Source of the DNA: Mikrocytos mackini
Lineage: Eukaryota; Endomyxa; Ascetosporea; Mikrocytida; Mikrocytiidae
NCBI GenBank assembly: GCA_030180075.1
Contig: JASNJN010000324.1
Location: forward strand, 3,634 to 24,695
Length of the DNA stretch: 21,062 nt
Direction: 5' to 3'
Both the position numbers and the translations under genes were made by a program. The notes under the pieces were generated by a model. It saw only the letters and a program-made list of their open reading frames with translations. It made no database searches and was not told where the DNA came from. Positions 1 through 10,845 of this stretch are shown one piece after another (the first letter of the stretch is position 1; each line of letters starts with the position of its first letter).

Positions 1-1227
1 CAATAGCATGTTTCTTAGTTTTTGATTTTTATCTTTTTGTTTTACCAGTATGTCTAAGTTTTTTATTACACTCTTCTTGAAATGGTAGTAACAATACAGA
101 AATTTTGTTCNATTGCCAAAGACTGTGTCCCAGGCATTGAAGAAGCCTGTGTATAAATCGGACATGAAATAAAGTGGGTAACTGTAGTCTGACAATCTTA
201 ATTTGAAACTTTTGAAGACCTCTTCGAATAGTATTTGTTTTTCAGAGTTAGAAATAATAAAGATAAAGGGGACCGCGGTTTGTTGGTTATCTAATATAAA
301 CCCAACAGTCAGTATGAATTTGTAGATGTTTGTGGAAAAGGTAGAGTCGAAATATACAACCTTTCTTGAGAAATTATTAAAATTCCGTATCATATAATCT
401 GAAGTAAATGCCTGCACAAACAATTTATCGGTTAAGTTACTTCCTTTGCTATTAATGTGATAATTATGTTGAAATATGTTGATGATGGTATTCTCTTTAA
501 CTGATAAATCAATGTAATGTAGATAATTCTCAAGGTCCGTTGCTCCTTTTGAAGAAAAATCATTATGAAATCGATTTTTGATCACGTATAACCAGTTTTT
601 GGTTAAAATCGATTTTTGGAGGTAGTCTTTATTTTTATATTTTTCAAGAATTTCGTTGTGAATTCTTTGTAGCGGAATCCCCAACTCTAATTTTTCTTTG
701 ATTTTGTATTTTAATTGGTTTGGTATATTCAGATTTTGATATACGATTTCATGGTTATGTTTAAAGTTGTAAACAACCCTAAAATAGTTTTTTCTAGGTT
801 GGAATACCTTGAGAAAAGCCAGGCAATTGTGCTTATTATTNGCTTTTCCCTTGCAAATAAATACAGTATGAGGGCATTTTATGTTCTTATTAGTGCTGTA
901 GTGTAACAACAATGTTTGCTCTTCATTTCTGAGCTTTTCATGGAGGAATAAAATTAACTTTTCAGACGAAAAGAAGTACAATCTTGATTGTATAGAGGAA
1001 GTATAAGTTGAAAAGCCGAATATTGAAGGTGATTTGGATTTTTCACGAACACTGGCATATCCTATCTTCTTCTTCGTGCCCGAATATATTTGTCTAACTA
1101 TATATTTGATTACACCCAGAATTTTGCACATTCTGCATAAATTCTTCTTCGGGCATTGAACGAGTTTGCTGTTCAGTGTGGGTTTATAAAGTTCGGTGCA
1201 CAAATATGTCCTTTTAGAATTGGGCAT
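1..1227 (-). CDS. MULE (Mutator-like) transposase, MULE-A, truncated by window edge
   Basis: The minus strand is open for 409 codons from the ATG at 1227 to the window edge, with no stop, so this is a 5' portion. The DDE core is recognisable. The first catalytic Asp lies in a YFDSTF motif (codon 346-348). The second lies in FMSDLY (codon 157-159) followed by GFFNAW, and a CYYHFKK segment follows. The third residue (Glu) would lie outside the window. Upstream, around 750-900, is a Cys/Cys/His/His cluster ending in FKHNHEI that looks like a FLYWCH/WRKY-GCM1-type DNA-binding finger. An earlier CPKKN-CRMC cluster lies near 1130-1160. It aligns by eye over its whole length with the MULE-B transposase at 11871-15003 but is clearly diverged, so the two are separate families. 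Two N bases (111, 841) fall inside the frame without breaking it. The family moves DNA by cut and paste in the nucleus. Activity cannot be judged without the C-terminus. Confidence 0.85.
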   Translation of the reverse strand, partial: MPNSKRTYLCTELYKPTLNSKLVQCPKKNLCRMCKILGVIKYIVRQIYSGTKKKIGYASVREKSKSPSIFGFSTYTSSIQSRLYFFSSEKLILFLHEKLRNEEQTLLLHYSTNKNIKCPHTVFICKGKXNNKHNCLAFLKVFQPRKNYFRVVYNFKHNHEIVYQNLNIPNQLKYKIKEKLELGIPLQRIHNEILEKYKNKDYLQKSILTKNWLYVIKNRFHNDFSSKGATDLENYLHYIDLSVKENTIINIFQHNYHINSKGSNLTDKLFVQAFTSDYMIRNFNNFSRKVVYFDSTFSTNIYKFILTVGFILDNQQTAVPFIFIISNSEKQILFEEVFKSFKLRLSDYSYPLYFMSDLYTGFFNAWDTVFGNXTKFLYCYYHFKKSVIKNLDILVKQKDKNQKLRNMLL

Positions 1228-1240
1228 AGGGTCTGGTGGC

Positions 1241-1453
1241 TTAGGATAGTTGTCTTTTTAAGGGAATGTTTGTTCTCGAAGGCTTGTTATATTCGGATGG
1301 TGTTAGATTTGGACGATTTGGACAATTTAGAGTAGATTCTTTATCAGGGTGTAGCGAATGAGCCGGGAACGTGGGATCAGCTTTAATATATTGTTCTCGG
1401 TTATGGCTGTTGTCAGCCTGGGGGTCATCGGTCTTGTCGTATGAGTGGTCCAT
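1241..1453 (-). CDS. probable N-terminal segment of MULE-A transposase, out of frame by one base
   Basis: An ATG-started minus-strand frame of 70 codons ends at a TAA just upstream of MULE-A. It is rich in Pro, Asn, Asp and Ser, like the disordered N-terminus of MULE-B, and starts with a similar acidic MDHSYDKTDD stretch. The two frames would join if one base were removed from the five-base run at 1255-1259 (T on the plus strand, A in the coding sense). The downstream frame is already open from just after that run (KDNYPKPPDP) before its first ATG at 1227. Either the gene carries a one-base insertion or sequencing error here, or translation starts at 1227 and this ORF is a leader remnant. The joining is inferred. 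Confidence 0.45.
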   Translation of the reverse strand: MDHSYDKTDDPQADNSHNREQYIKADPTFPAHSLHPDKESTLNCPNRPNLTPSEYNKPSRTNIPLKRQLS

Positions 1454-1759
1454 GGGCAGTTTTTTAAGTTTTGAAAAAATAACAACATAACCAGGCTTTA
1501 TTAAATATCATAACTCAACTGTATTACTCACCAGTAAATAAAATAACTCCCCTTAGATTAATAAACCAATACAAGCAATCATTTCACTTAAAATCTGAAA
1601 TATCAAAAAACAACCAAATCATCATGTTATGTAATATAAATAAACCTTTCCATGCATTAATCGACAATCAAAAACATAATAAACTCCCATAATATAAGAA
1701 ACCTAGTTGTAAAAAAAATTTTCTTGGATTTGTAAGAAACTCAATATAAAAATTTTTAA
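1454..1759. other. AT-rich spacer between divergent MULE-A and ABC transporter
   Basis: No gene is seen on either strand. The stretch presumably holds the 5' end of MULE-A and the promoter of the transporter. The bases just before the ATG at 1760 are A/T only for about 15 bases. No inverted-repeat partner is visible in the window, because the other end of MULE-A lies beyond the left edge. Confidence 0.5.
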
Positions 1760-4700
1760 ATGTTGCGAGAAAAACAATCATTTGCAGGCACACTGCTTTG
1801 TTTTATAGCTTCGCTATTTAAAATTGTCATCCGAAACTACAAGATGAGCTTCATCATTACTTATGTTCTCGCAGGAATTTTCATAGCCCAGATCGTTTTG
1901 CTCAGGAAGTTTAGAGACGAAGATAATATCTCTCCAATTGACGGGCTATTATCAGGAGACAATATCACCGGATAATACGACTCTAGGGCTTTGCTATTTC
2001 AAAGAGCTATATCTAGTATCCAAGAAGAAGAATTTTTCAATCTTGGTCTCCCACTGAGTATTCATTCCGATATAAAAGAAACAGATGCCGGTTTCCATTC
2101 TCTCTTAAACCTGCATGGGGCAAACAGGGACAAACTGACAGGCATGTCGAAGACTGAGCCATACAAACTTTTTCGTCTTTACAATGATCAGACTGGTATC
2201 GATACATTGAAACTTTTTGCCGGTGGACGACTTGATTTTAAAGACGGGCATGTCTCTGAGGTAAGCAGTTTAATCAACATATACCAGACGCCGGTATATT
2301 ATGTTGATAATAACATTTTGAGAGAGAACATCATTCCTAGAATAAACTATTCAAACACAGCATTCTTCTACCACATGTTCATATGCAAAGCGCTCAAATT
2401 GCGAGGAAACGAAATATTCTTTGCCGAGAAAAATTCTCCTGGTGCATTAAAGAACGGACTATTCGTTCTTATCGTTTGCATGATAATAGCATTCTACGGC
2501 TTAGTTGTTTCAGCGAACATTTCGTTCTCAAAGGATTTGATAACTTCAAACACAACTAAGTTTTTGAATATCATTGGGTACTCTTTAGTGATACAATTTA
2601 TAGCTATACACCTAATTTCACTTGTCCTGACGTTACCTTTTACTTTTGTAATGGCCATATTTATTCAGCAATTCATTTCGGAAACTGGAAAATTGGAAAT
2701 ACAGGAAATTCTATTTAATGTTTTAGGACTAATGCAAATACAATTCTTCTACAATTGCATAACACTTCCCCTTTACTACTTGTTGCCGGGATTCTTTCAG
2801 ACAATTGCAAATTTCTTTACTGGAATAAGTTTCTTTGCATTAGGTCTTCTGACTTTACCCGAAGACGATGACAAGTTCTACAAATTAGTTTACTTCTTCT
2901 CACCGGTTAATTCAATCATGTACTCTCTGTGGTTCCAGGCAAAAACAGACAATAGAGGTTTTAAAGTGTTAAAGTACTTTACAGAGGATTTTAAAGCCAC
3001 AAAGCCAATTACTGTCTTTTTCATTCAAGTTTTTGTCACTTTACTTCTGTTATGTATTTCGTTTTTAATATTCAGATTAGAAGGAGGTATACTGTCTTCT
3101 GTTTACATGCTGTTTAACAACATAAGCAAGAAATTATACAATTTGATATTCAGGAAGAAAAAGACAGATGAAGAAGTTAACTCCAAAAAAGTTGTTCGCA
3201 CCACAAAAGTCCAAGGACAAAATTACAATATGCAACAGACTAGAAATGTAGATACAACCAGAGAAAAGCTGGTCATTGAAAATTTGAGCAAATCTTACAG
3301 TACGTTTGGAGACAAAGTGAAAGTGTTAAAGGGAATCAACTTAACTTTGCACAAAGGGGAAAAGGTTGCTCTTTTGGGACACAATGGGTGTGGAAAGACT
3401 ACTTTTTTAGACTCATTGATCGGGCTATTAAAAAGGACAACTGGTGAAGTATTCTTGGACGGAAGCAGAATTAACAATACTTCCGATTTACAGATGAAAT
3501 TAGGCTACTGCCCGCAATTTACAAAAACTATCCCTTCGTTAAATGTTATAGAAAACTTATACTTGGTCAGCGGATTGTACGGAGTTTCAGCAAGCGAAAC
3601 CGAATCTATTTTACATGATCTAGAATTATTCGACCATAGACTTAAACGCGCCGATGAGCTTTCCGGAGGACAGAAGAGAAAGCTGGGATTCGCTATGGCA
3701 GCTATTTCATCCGCCCCTCTTATTGTATTGGACGAACCAACAACAGGAATAGATGTTCTTTCCAGAAAAGTTATATTTAACATCTTAAGAAAATACTCAA
3801 AGGATTCCATTGTTATTTTTTCAACACATTTGATCGAAGAGGCAGAAAACTACGCAGACAAAGTAGCTATTCTTTCACAGGGTAACTTGATGGCTTTCGA
3901 CACAGTTACCAATATTAAAAGGAAGTTCAACATTGTCTACAATAGGTTGAGAATAAACTTTTTAGATGTTGTTAACAATAAATTTATAAAACATTTAAAA
4001 GAAGACTTCAATTTAGTACTTTTAAGCCAGTTCAACAAAACAGTCAGTTTAGAAATTAAAGAAACAAATTATGAAAACCTTGCTAGATTATACAGTGTCA
4101 TGGAGGAGAATAGACACACATTTAGAGTAGAGTCATATGGAGTTTATAAAGCTACATTAGAAGAAGTACTCAACCTTCAAGAATTTAGAGAATTAAAGAC
4201 AGAAACAGACATAACAATAGCAGAAGGCAGCAAACCACAAATGTTGCAAGTCCCTACGAAAAACGCCGTAAAACAAAGTACTCCTTTTTCGACAATCAAA
4301 GCTCTTCTATACCATACACTTATTAACTTACTTATTGATTACAAATCTATGCTAACTTTAATATTTGTTGCAACAAGTATGTGTATTCTTTTCCACAGAA
4401 GCAGAGTAATAGCTGAAAGCGACCCAAAAAAGTCATTTCCAAATAGTTCCTTCAAAACAATACCTTTTAATGCGAAGGCGTTCCAATTGGCCGGCAATAG
4501 AAAGGCCAAAATTATAACCTTTGACATTCAGAAACCCAGGTATGTTGCATTGGTGGAGTACATGAAAAACGATAGCTCTTTAAAAGACAAACTTACTATA
4601 ACAGAAATTCCAGACGAGAAAGTTCAGAAAATTTATGATACTATAAACCCACATACCACGGAGCCTGACATTTGGGAGATATCAAGAAAAATCCGTCGTT

Positions 4701-6775
4701 TGGCAGCATCCAAAGACAATGACTTATTCGTTGCAGAAATCACACATGAATTATTTAAAGAGGTATTCCATGTACGCATCCCAGATGAAAATAAAGACAC
4801 ACATTCGATGGGAGATTCGGAGAAAAGTATATACGAAGCCATACTGAAGAAGAAAAACCAAAAGAAGATTCTTGTCGTGATTCAAAAGAATAACAACGAT
4901 TCATTCCCAGTTCTTTTCAATTTTTTGTTTACAGAGTATCAAATAAAATTAATACCAGGAAGTTCAAACAAAGTAAAACAAGAAATGATAATAAACAAAG
5001 ACTTTATTAATAGAAACGAGGAATTGAAGACCAGCAGTTTATTGACGTTCTTTATGATTATTGTCGTTGTGTTTGTAACGGGTATAATTTGTGACAAAAT
5101 CGTCGATGACAAAGAAAGCGGAATTCATACTTTATGGGAAATTAACGGTATTCCCAAACTTGTCATCTTTGTGTTCAACATTACAATATACACAGCTATT
5201 GTGTTCATAGCCGTAGCATTTCCCATTCTACTTGCAAACATTGGTTCTTACAAAGCCTTGTCAAGTTTCTTACTTGGCCCATACCTAACTTACCTTCTAC
5301 TTTGCATACTAATGTTTGCAGTAATGTTCTCACTGCTTTCTTACTTACTCAATAAAGCTGCAATTTCATCTATTAAAAATGGACTGATTTCAATTACATT
5401 CGGTTTATTATACTCTAAAGAAATACTCAGTTTGTTTTTGAAAACAAAACAAGTTCAGTTCTATTTTTTATGGAATCCATTCTACTTGTTTTACGATGTA
5501 ATTGGTGCCATGATGCGAGGGGAGATAGACATACTGACTAGGGAATTTTACTACTTCTATAAAATGGGCTTCCCTAAGAAGCTCTTCTTTGGGAATTTTG
5601 GAATGTCTAATTTTATTCAGACTCACTTTATGCCACTTATAACAATTGAGACGTTAATCTTTGCAATATGTGCAATATTAGCTGTGTTTAGAGTGCTCGC
5701 CTTAGCGAACGAATGGCTTAAAAGGAAAGAGTACAAAAACGTAAAAGCTAAATCAAACGTTGACAATATCAATTTGAAAATGAAATTTGGTGATGATGAT
5801 AATAATGCAGACAAAAGAGTTATGCTGCAGTCCGTCACTAAAGTATACGGCCACAAGTTCATGTTCAATACAAACTATGCACTTCAGAACTTTAACTTGA
5901 AAGCGTGTTCGGGTGAGTCCATAGGTGTTCTCGGGGCAAACGGAGGAGGAAAAACAACTGCATTTAAACTTCTCACAAAAGAGGTAGAAGCAACGTTTGG
6001 AGACATTTCTGTGGACAACAAAAGGCTGGCTAATATAAAGAAAGGTTATATGGGATATGTACCACAATACGAAGCCTTACCATGCAATATGACACCGTAC
6101 CAAGTACTCAGGTTCTACGCTATTCTATACAACTGGAAAGGACAAAAGACTGAAGACTACATTCATAATACTCTAGATTTAATGAAACTAAAGAAGAATA
6201 AATACAAGAAAATAGGAAATTTAAGCGGCGGAAATAAAAGAAAAGTAGTTTTGGCAATTTCTATTTTATTAGACAAAGACTTATTGATATTAGATGAGCC
6301 AACTACAGGAGTTGACATAACAAATTGCCAGGACATTTGGAACGTTGTGCAAGAAAAGGCTGTAGACAAGAAAATCTTATTAGCTAGCCATTCTACAAGA
6401 GAATCTGAGCAACTTACGACCAAAATTATCATTCTAATAGCCGGGCAGATCGTTGCATGTGGAACAAAGGAATCTATAAGAGAAGCACATGGAAAGAACT
6501 ACGAAGTTGAAGTTGAAATGCACGAAAACGACCCGGATTTGGAAGAAAAACAGAAAAACTTGAAAGACATAATCGATACTGCGTTCAGAAGGGTGAAATA
6601 TGACGTTAAGAATAACTTCAAGTTCAGTTGTTTTATTGAAAAACAACTCATAAACATTTCTAAACTTATTGGTGTTTTTGCTAATTGGAGTGTTCAGTTT
6701 GGTATTAAAGAATTCTTTATTAATGAAAGTACATTAGAAGATATATTAAGAGAGAAATTAGCGGAAAAGGTATAA
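1760..6775 (+). CDS. ABCA-type full ABC transporter, with one in-frame TAA at 1973-1975
   Basis: A full transporter (TMD1-NBD1-TMD2-NBD2) of about 1,671 codons. A first TM helix (FIITYVLAGIFIAQIVLL) lies near codons 31-49, followed by a hydrophilic loop and five or so more TM segments between 2440 and 3100. NBD1 has Walker A GHNGCGKT (from 3377), a YCPQ Q-loop, LSGGQ signature (3659-3673), LDEP Walker B (near 3730) and a switch His (near 3828). TMD2 has a TM helix near 4310-4390, a long loop, then five helices from 5030 to 5710. NBD2 has GANGGGKTT (from 5933), YVPQ, LSGGNKRK (from 6221), LDEP (near 6290) and ASHS. Two long loops after the first helix of each half and the LSGGNKRK signature are ABCA-like; that family mostly moves lipids. 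The frame is interrupted by TAA at 1973; the open part continues to 6775. The next ATG (2144) would lose the first TM helix, so 1760 is preferred. A possible AATAAA lies at 6842. Confidence 0.88.
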
Positions 6776-7795
6776 TGTTGTAGTGTTGTAGCTTTGTAGT
6801 CGGAGGATAAGTAAATTTATTCATGTTAATAAGAAATAAGAAATAAATCAGATTCAATGATATAAAGTTATTATTATTTACGTTATATGTTTGTTTTTAT
6901 ATTAATCTAGTTTTATGCGGAAATTTTATAATTTTTTAAAATGGGTTAACTCCGAATGTTCCCTATTTTGTTTGTGTACTAAATAATAATGATAAATTTA
7001 TGCCTATTAATTTTGTCATTGTAAATTCATTTAAAATTAAATTGATGTCTATTTTAAAGACAATTCCTTTATAAACGAAACTGTTGGATCTTATCTGTTT
7101 GTTAGTAGAACTTATAAAATTTAAAAGTTGTGTTTTTAGCAATCCATTGACTAATATTATGAAATTTTTTTTGATTCAATTCTATTCTATTTTATTTTAA
7201 TATTCCAGTTTCTTAAAAAGTTAACCTGTTTTTATTTTTTAATTCGGTATTGGTGAATTAATATGTTTTCCGAATTATAAAGTTAATAATATTAATCTTT
7301 TTGTTTTAATGTCCTCACTCATTAGTTTGTACCAGCGAAAGCTAAGTCTTGAATGAATGTTAAATGAGAAGTTATTTGGCCGTATCGATTGAATAAGCGT
7401 AAATGGAAATGCGGGACTCTTTATAATGAATATGTGATAAATCGGTTCAAATGTATTGTTTGCACTTTGAGCAGTAGATTAAATGGTTCTCAGCTGTTAT
7501 GTGTTTGATTATAGTCTGCCATTCTTTCATTGAGCTAAAGTATATGTATATGAACAACAATGAGTATATAATCATATTCTGTGGGTTAAGATCATAAAAT
7601 AAGGTGTGTATAGCTTCTATGAAAGGTTTCTTCTTTTTTGGAAAATTTTAGATTTTGAAAATATACAAATGTTCGAACTCGCTTTTCCAAAGAATTTCAA
7701 TCCGCTACAACCAGTTAATAACTTTAACTATACTCCATCTTCTTACACATTGAGCAATTTGGAATATTGCAATCTTGTTCAATTTTACTGAACAA
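6776..7795. other. AT-rich intergenic region
   Basis: About 1 kb without a convincing gene. It holds the 3' flank of the transporter, with AATAAA at 6842-6847 as a possible polyadenylation signal, long A/T runs, and presumably the promoter of the gene at 7796. A short frame ending at 7791 carries one ATG at 7669 but shows no domain, so I do not call it. Confidence 0.5.
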
Positions 7796-8962
7796 ATGTC
7801 GATATTCAAAAGCAGTCTTCGTGATCACAAGATAAGCGTTGAAAACGAGCATCGTCAGAGGCTTCAAGACATCAAATATTGGGCTCTGTCCTTTTCTATC
7901 TGCATTACAGTAATGATTGGATTGATACTCATTCTTTACTTTTCAAAAGATCCCATCACTTCTTCGGTAACGCTCTCAGAGCTCAATTCATCAGAAAGCA
8001 CACAATCTCATAGCTTGGAGCGAAAGTCATCACAGCCGCCGCTCATTCTTATCAGGGAGCAATCCACAGGTACACTTTCCTATATAGATCAATTCAGAGA
8101 CATTTACGTTTTCCTCTTCCATAAACTTCACAATAATAAAGACCATGAGTTTACTTCGGCGGTCTTAGAGTACGCAGAGAGATTTTCCCGGGAGACTTTG
8201 AAAACTTACACCAAAATGAACAAATATAAAGAAATTATAAACCCTTATCTGAATGTTAAAAGTACAAATCCACATGTTGCTTTTGATATAACAATTACTG
8301 ATTACAACAAAGTGTTTTATGAATATGCAAAGATGATAAACTTAGCTTATCAGAGCTTAGAACAATCTGAACTATATTTTCTTATTGCAATTGAAGACTC
8401 AAATACTTTGAATATGATTGATTACAGAATGATTTATCAAGAACTTCCTTTAAAATTAATTTTAAAAACTATAACTCAAATAAATAGAGCGTTCCGAAAT
8501 ATAATTGAAGAAAGTGTAAAAGCGAGATTAAAAATAGGAGGATTATATGAATTTTGTGTGCACTTTAACACATATATACAAAACAATAAAGAAAATATGT
8601 TTGTAATAAACGAGAATAAAACAGGGCTTAAGTATAAGGAACAGATTGTCGATTTTGAATTTCTTTTGAGGAGTTTTGAAGAGTATAGAAGGTTATTGGT
8701 TTTGAACTTGTATATAATTTTTATGCACGTTTTTGAAATGAATGAAAACTATGAAATTATAAACTCGACGAAATATTTTTTGGATGAATTTGTAGAGGAC
8801 AAAGAAAATTTTAAGGATGATATTTTGCTGAGTGTATGCGAAGATGTGTTTTTATATGCTATTAATGCAACGAATATGAAAGAATTCTATGATTATGAAA
8901 AAGGGAAATATGAGCAATGTAGGGCATGTCTGTTGGGTGGTAAATGTAGTGGATTGATTTAA
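7796..8962 (+). CDS. unrecognised single-pass membrane protein (388 aa)
   Basis: The first ATG of the frame is at 7796; the seven codons upstream depend on a TTG and are ignored. The protein has a short basic N-terminus of about 30 residues (KSSLRDHK, HRQRLQD) followed by one hydrophobic helix (ALSFSICITVMIGLILIL) at about residues 32-49. Then come a Ser-rich linker and a roughly 300-residue region rich in Lys, Asn, Glu, Tyr and Ile, predicted mostly helical. The charge pattern, basic before the helix, suggests a signal-anchor (type II) protein with the large domain in the lumen or outside the cell. The last residues hold a small Cys cluster (CRACLLGGKC). I do not recognise a family and assign no function. 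The base composition matches the transporter, so it is likely a native lineage-specific gene. Confidence 0.75.
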   Translation: MSIFKSSLRDHKISVENEHRQRLQDIKYWALSFSICITVMIGLILILYFSKDPITSSVTLSELNSSESTQSHSLERKSSQPPLILIREQSTGTLSYIDQFRDIYVFLFHKLHNNKDHEFTSAVLEYAERFSRETLKTYTKMNKYKEIINPYLNVKSTNPHVAFDITITDYNKVFYEYAKMINLAYQSLEQSELYFLIAIEDSNTLNMIDYRMIYQELPLKLILKTITQINRAFRNIIEESVKARLKIGGLYEFCVHFNTYIQNNKENMFVINENKTGLKYKEQIVDFEFLLRSFEEYRRLLVLNLYIIFMHVFEMNENYEIINSTKYFLDEFVEDKENFKDDILLSVCEDVFLYAINATNMKEFYDYEKGKYEQCRACLLGGKCSGLI

Positions 8963-9300
8963 TATGATTTTTGGTATTTATATTTAATAGAAACCATAGG
9001 AATCGATTAAAAACAATGCTGAACCTATTCAAAGAAGGCGGTAAATAATTAAGAGAATTAAATATATCTAAATTATAGTTATGGGTAGGGTTCGGGGTCT
9101 AGTAAGGAAGAAGGGCCGCAAGTTAATTTTTAAATGTTATAAATCATGAATATTTATTACAATTAATCTTTTTTTAAAATGAAAGTAATATTTTTTATAT
9201 TATTTAGATTTTGCTTTATAAAGTTTATTGTTTTTAAAACAAATTATATATGAAAACATTTTTTACTAAATGAGTTATAATATGATATTTATTTATTCTT
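8963..9300. other. AT-rich spacer between converging genes
   Basis: This is the 3' flank of the membrane-protein gene and of the Merlin-like transposase, which face each other. It is mostly A/T runs, with one G-rich patch near 9080-9120. I see no terminal repeat matching the other side of the Merlin-like gene. Confidence 0.45.
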
Positions 9301-10260
9301 TTACTCATCAAAGAGACGTCTAATGTCTTCATCATCTAGCCATTCCCGTACCTTTGAAAACGCAAATAATATTTTGCCAAAAACTTCTTGTCTGTTCCAG
9401 GCACCAAATCCATATCTGAAACAAAACTCAGACAAATACAACGAAAAAGATTCTACGCCATTCCACTTTGCGTCATACTTTCTTCTCATTTTCTTCATAC
9501 ACCCGAACAATCCCTCGATCCAATTCGTATGGATTCCGTCTGGACTTACCAAATGGCGGCTGTGATTTACACGATGATGTGTAAATCCTACATTGTTTAG
9601 TGTGTGATAAGAAGCTAGGGAATCTGTGTGGATGGTAGAGCCACGCGCAATCCACTTGTTCACGAAGTGATATAAGTCGTTTCTTGATCGTTAGGGTAAA
9701 AATTGAAGGAAGCACTTCTTGCTGTAAATATCTACCGCTCCCACAACCCAGGCTGTATTGCTAGGAGCATGCCTTCCTGAATACCCGTGACGTCGAGTAA
9801 TCGGTGTTTCGTCAAAGTGAATAACGACTCCTTCACCTCCTAATTTGTCTGAAAAGAGCTCACAGAACTTACCCAGGGTAGATCTGAACAAAGCATACAA
9901 GTCGCAAATACTTTGTCTATTAATGTCGAGAGTTTCAGAGGTGTCTGCAACTGTCCGACGACAACTAAAGTTATAAAGGACCATTAATACTTTGTTTGTA
10001 GATAGCTTTGCGTAACTGAAGATAGTGTTATGGAAGAGTGGAGTTTTTGTGTGCGTGCAGATTCTTTTATTGCAACGAAAGAAAGGTCCCCTGTCCTTTT
10101 GAAAGTACACGTTTGTATATGACGTGCCGCAATCAAAACATGTAATATGAGGTCGAAAGAATCCAATAGCCCGAAGAAAGTCGATCTGCTCTCCTGTCTC
10201 TTTGTTTAAAAGGAAATGAAATTGATAGTACGTATACTGTGTGAATTCAGTATAATCCAT
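9301..10260 (-). pseudogene. Merlin / ISXO2-like (IS1595-related) DDE transposase, one in-frame stop
   Basis: Read on the minus strand from the ATG at 10260, the frame stays constant to the final stop at 9301 except for one TAA at 9693-9691. The N-terminal third holds a zinc ribbon (CFDCG followed by RCNKRIC). The catalytic core follows: HFDET with Asp at codon 9811-9813, IHTDS with Asp at 9622-9624, and WIEGLFG with Glu at 9514-9516, so the DDE triad is complete. The length of about 318 codons is normal for the group. The stop falls between the first and second Asp, so a terminated product could not be active. An upstream ATG at 10310 opens a 17-residue acidic/basic leader in another frame, which would join near the GAGAGA at 10261-10267. 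That suggests a longer original N-terminus with a frameshift. Merlin elements are the eukaryotic relatives of IS1016/IS1595. Confidence 0.85.
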
Positions 10261-10766
10261 CTCTCTTCTTGTTTTTCCACCTTAGTTTCGTTAAAATCGG
10301 AGCTGTCCATTTATAAAAAAAAAATTAAATTTCAAAAAATATGGTTTCAAATGTTCACTTTTCTAATATTAAATGCCTTATTCGACGCATAAACACGATT
10401 GAAATGGGGGTTATAACTTTGGTCGATCTGAGCAGCCAATTGTATTTTAGTAAATGTTTTTTGTTAAGGGGGGCCCTTGTAATCTCATCTTAAAAATACA
10501 ATTGTCATGTTTTTGCCGATCTGTTGAATAACTCCCACAGAACACGTTTTTGATCAGTAATTAATCAAACGTTTTATAATTTTGGTTTGGTTTTAAGAAT
10601 GCATACTAAATTTTTCAAAGTGATTGTTTGAAGTTAAAACTTTTAAAAATATTTTTCAAATTTTAAATTTCAAAATTTTCAATAAAGTTTCTTAATTTAT
10701 ATGTATATTAAAAATAACATATTTAGATTATATTAACATATTTATATAAACATGATTTCATAGTTA
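10261..10766. other. spacer upstream of the Merlin-like gene, with a 12-bp inverted repeat
   Basis: No gene is seen. A perfect 12-bp inverted repeat (CAATTGTATTTT at 10437-10448, its complement at 10493-10504) encloses 44 bases that include a GGGGGGCCC run. The remainder is A/T-rich. It could hold the outer end of the Merlin element, but no matching terminus was found at 8963-9300. Confidence 0.45.
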
Positions 10767-10773
10767 TAAGAAA

Positions 10774-10845
10774 TGGTAAAGTGGGAATAAGTCTGGGGCT
10801 ATGTGTTGTCAGGCCGCCGGTTCGAATCCCAGACCTCACACTTTT
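10774..10845 (+). other. tRNA-like pol III promoter module (A-box and B-box), not a foldable tRNA
   Basis: The sequence TGGTAAAGTGG at 10774-10784 matches the A-box (one departure). GGTTCGAATCC at 10819-10829 is a perfect B-box. Their start-to-start distance of 45 bases is that of a tRNA gene, and a TTTT at 10842-10845 sits where a pol III terminator would. However, the expected T-stem and acceptor stem do not pair; instead GTCTGGG (10791) pairs with CCCAGAC (10828). This is therefore more likely a decayed tRNA or the head of a tRNA-derived SINE than a working tRNA. Confidence 0.35.

Noticed and set aside
3295-6646. Eight minus-strand ORFs of 60-104 codons inside the ABC transporter.
   Set aside because: They lie fully opposite conserved NBD and TMD coding sequence and carry no motif of their own.
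7606-7791. Small ORF just before the membrane-protein gene.
   Set aside because: It depends on a GTG start, has no recognisable motif, and the later internal ATG gives only 40 residues.
9323-9600. Plus-strand ORFs of 80 and 70 codons opposite the Merlin-like gene.
   Set aside because: They are antisense shadows of conserved transposase sequence.
10767-10840. Functional tRNA gene.
   Set aside because: A- and B-boxes are well spaced but the T-stem has only two pairs and the acceptor ends do not pair.
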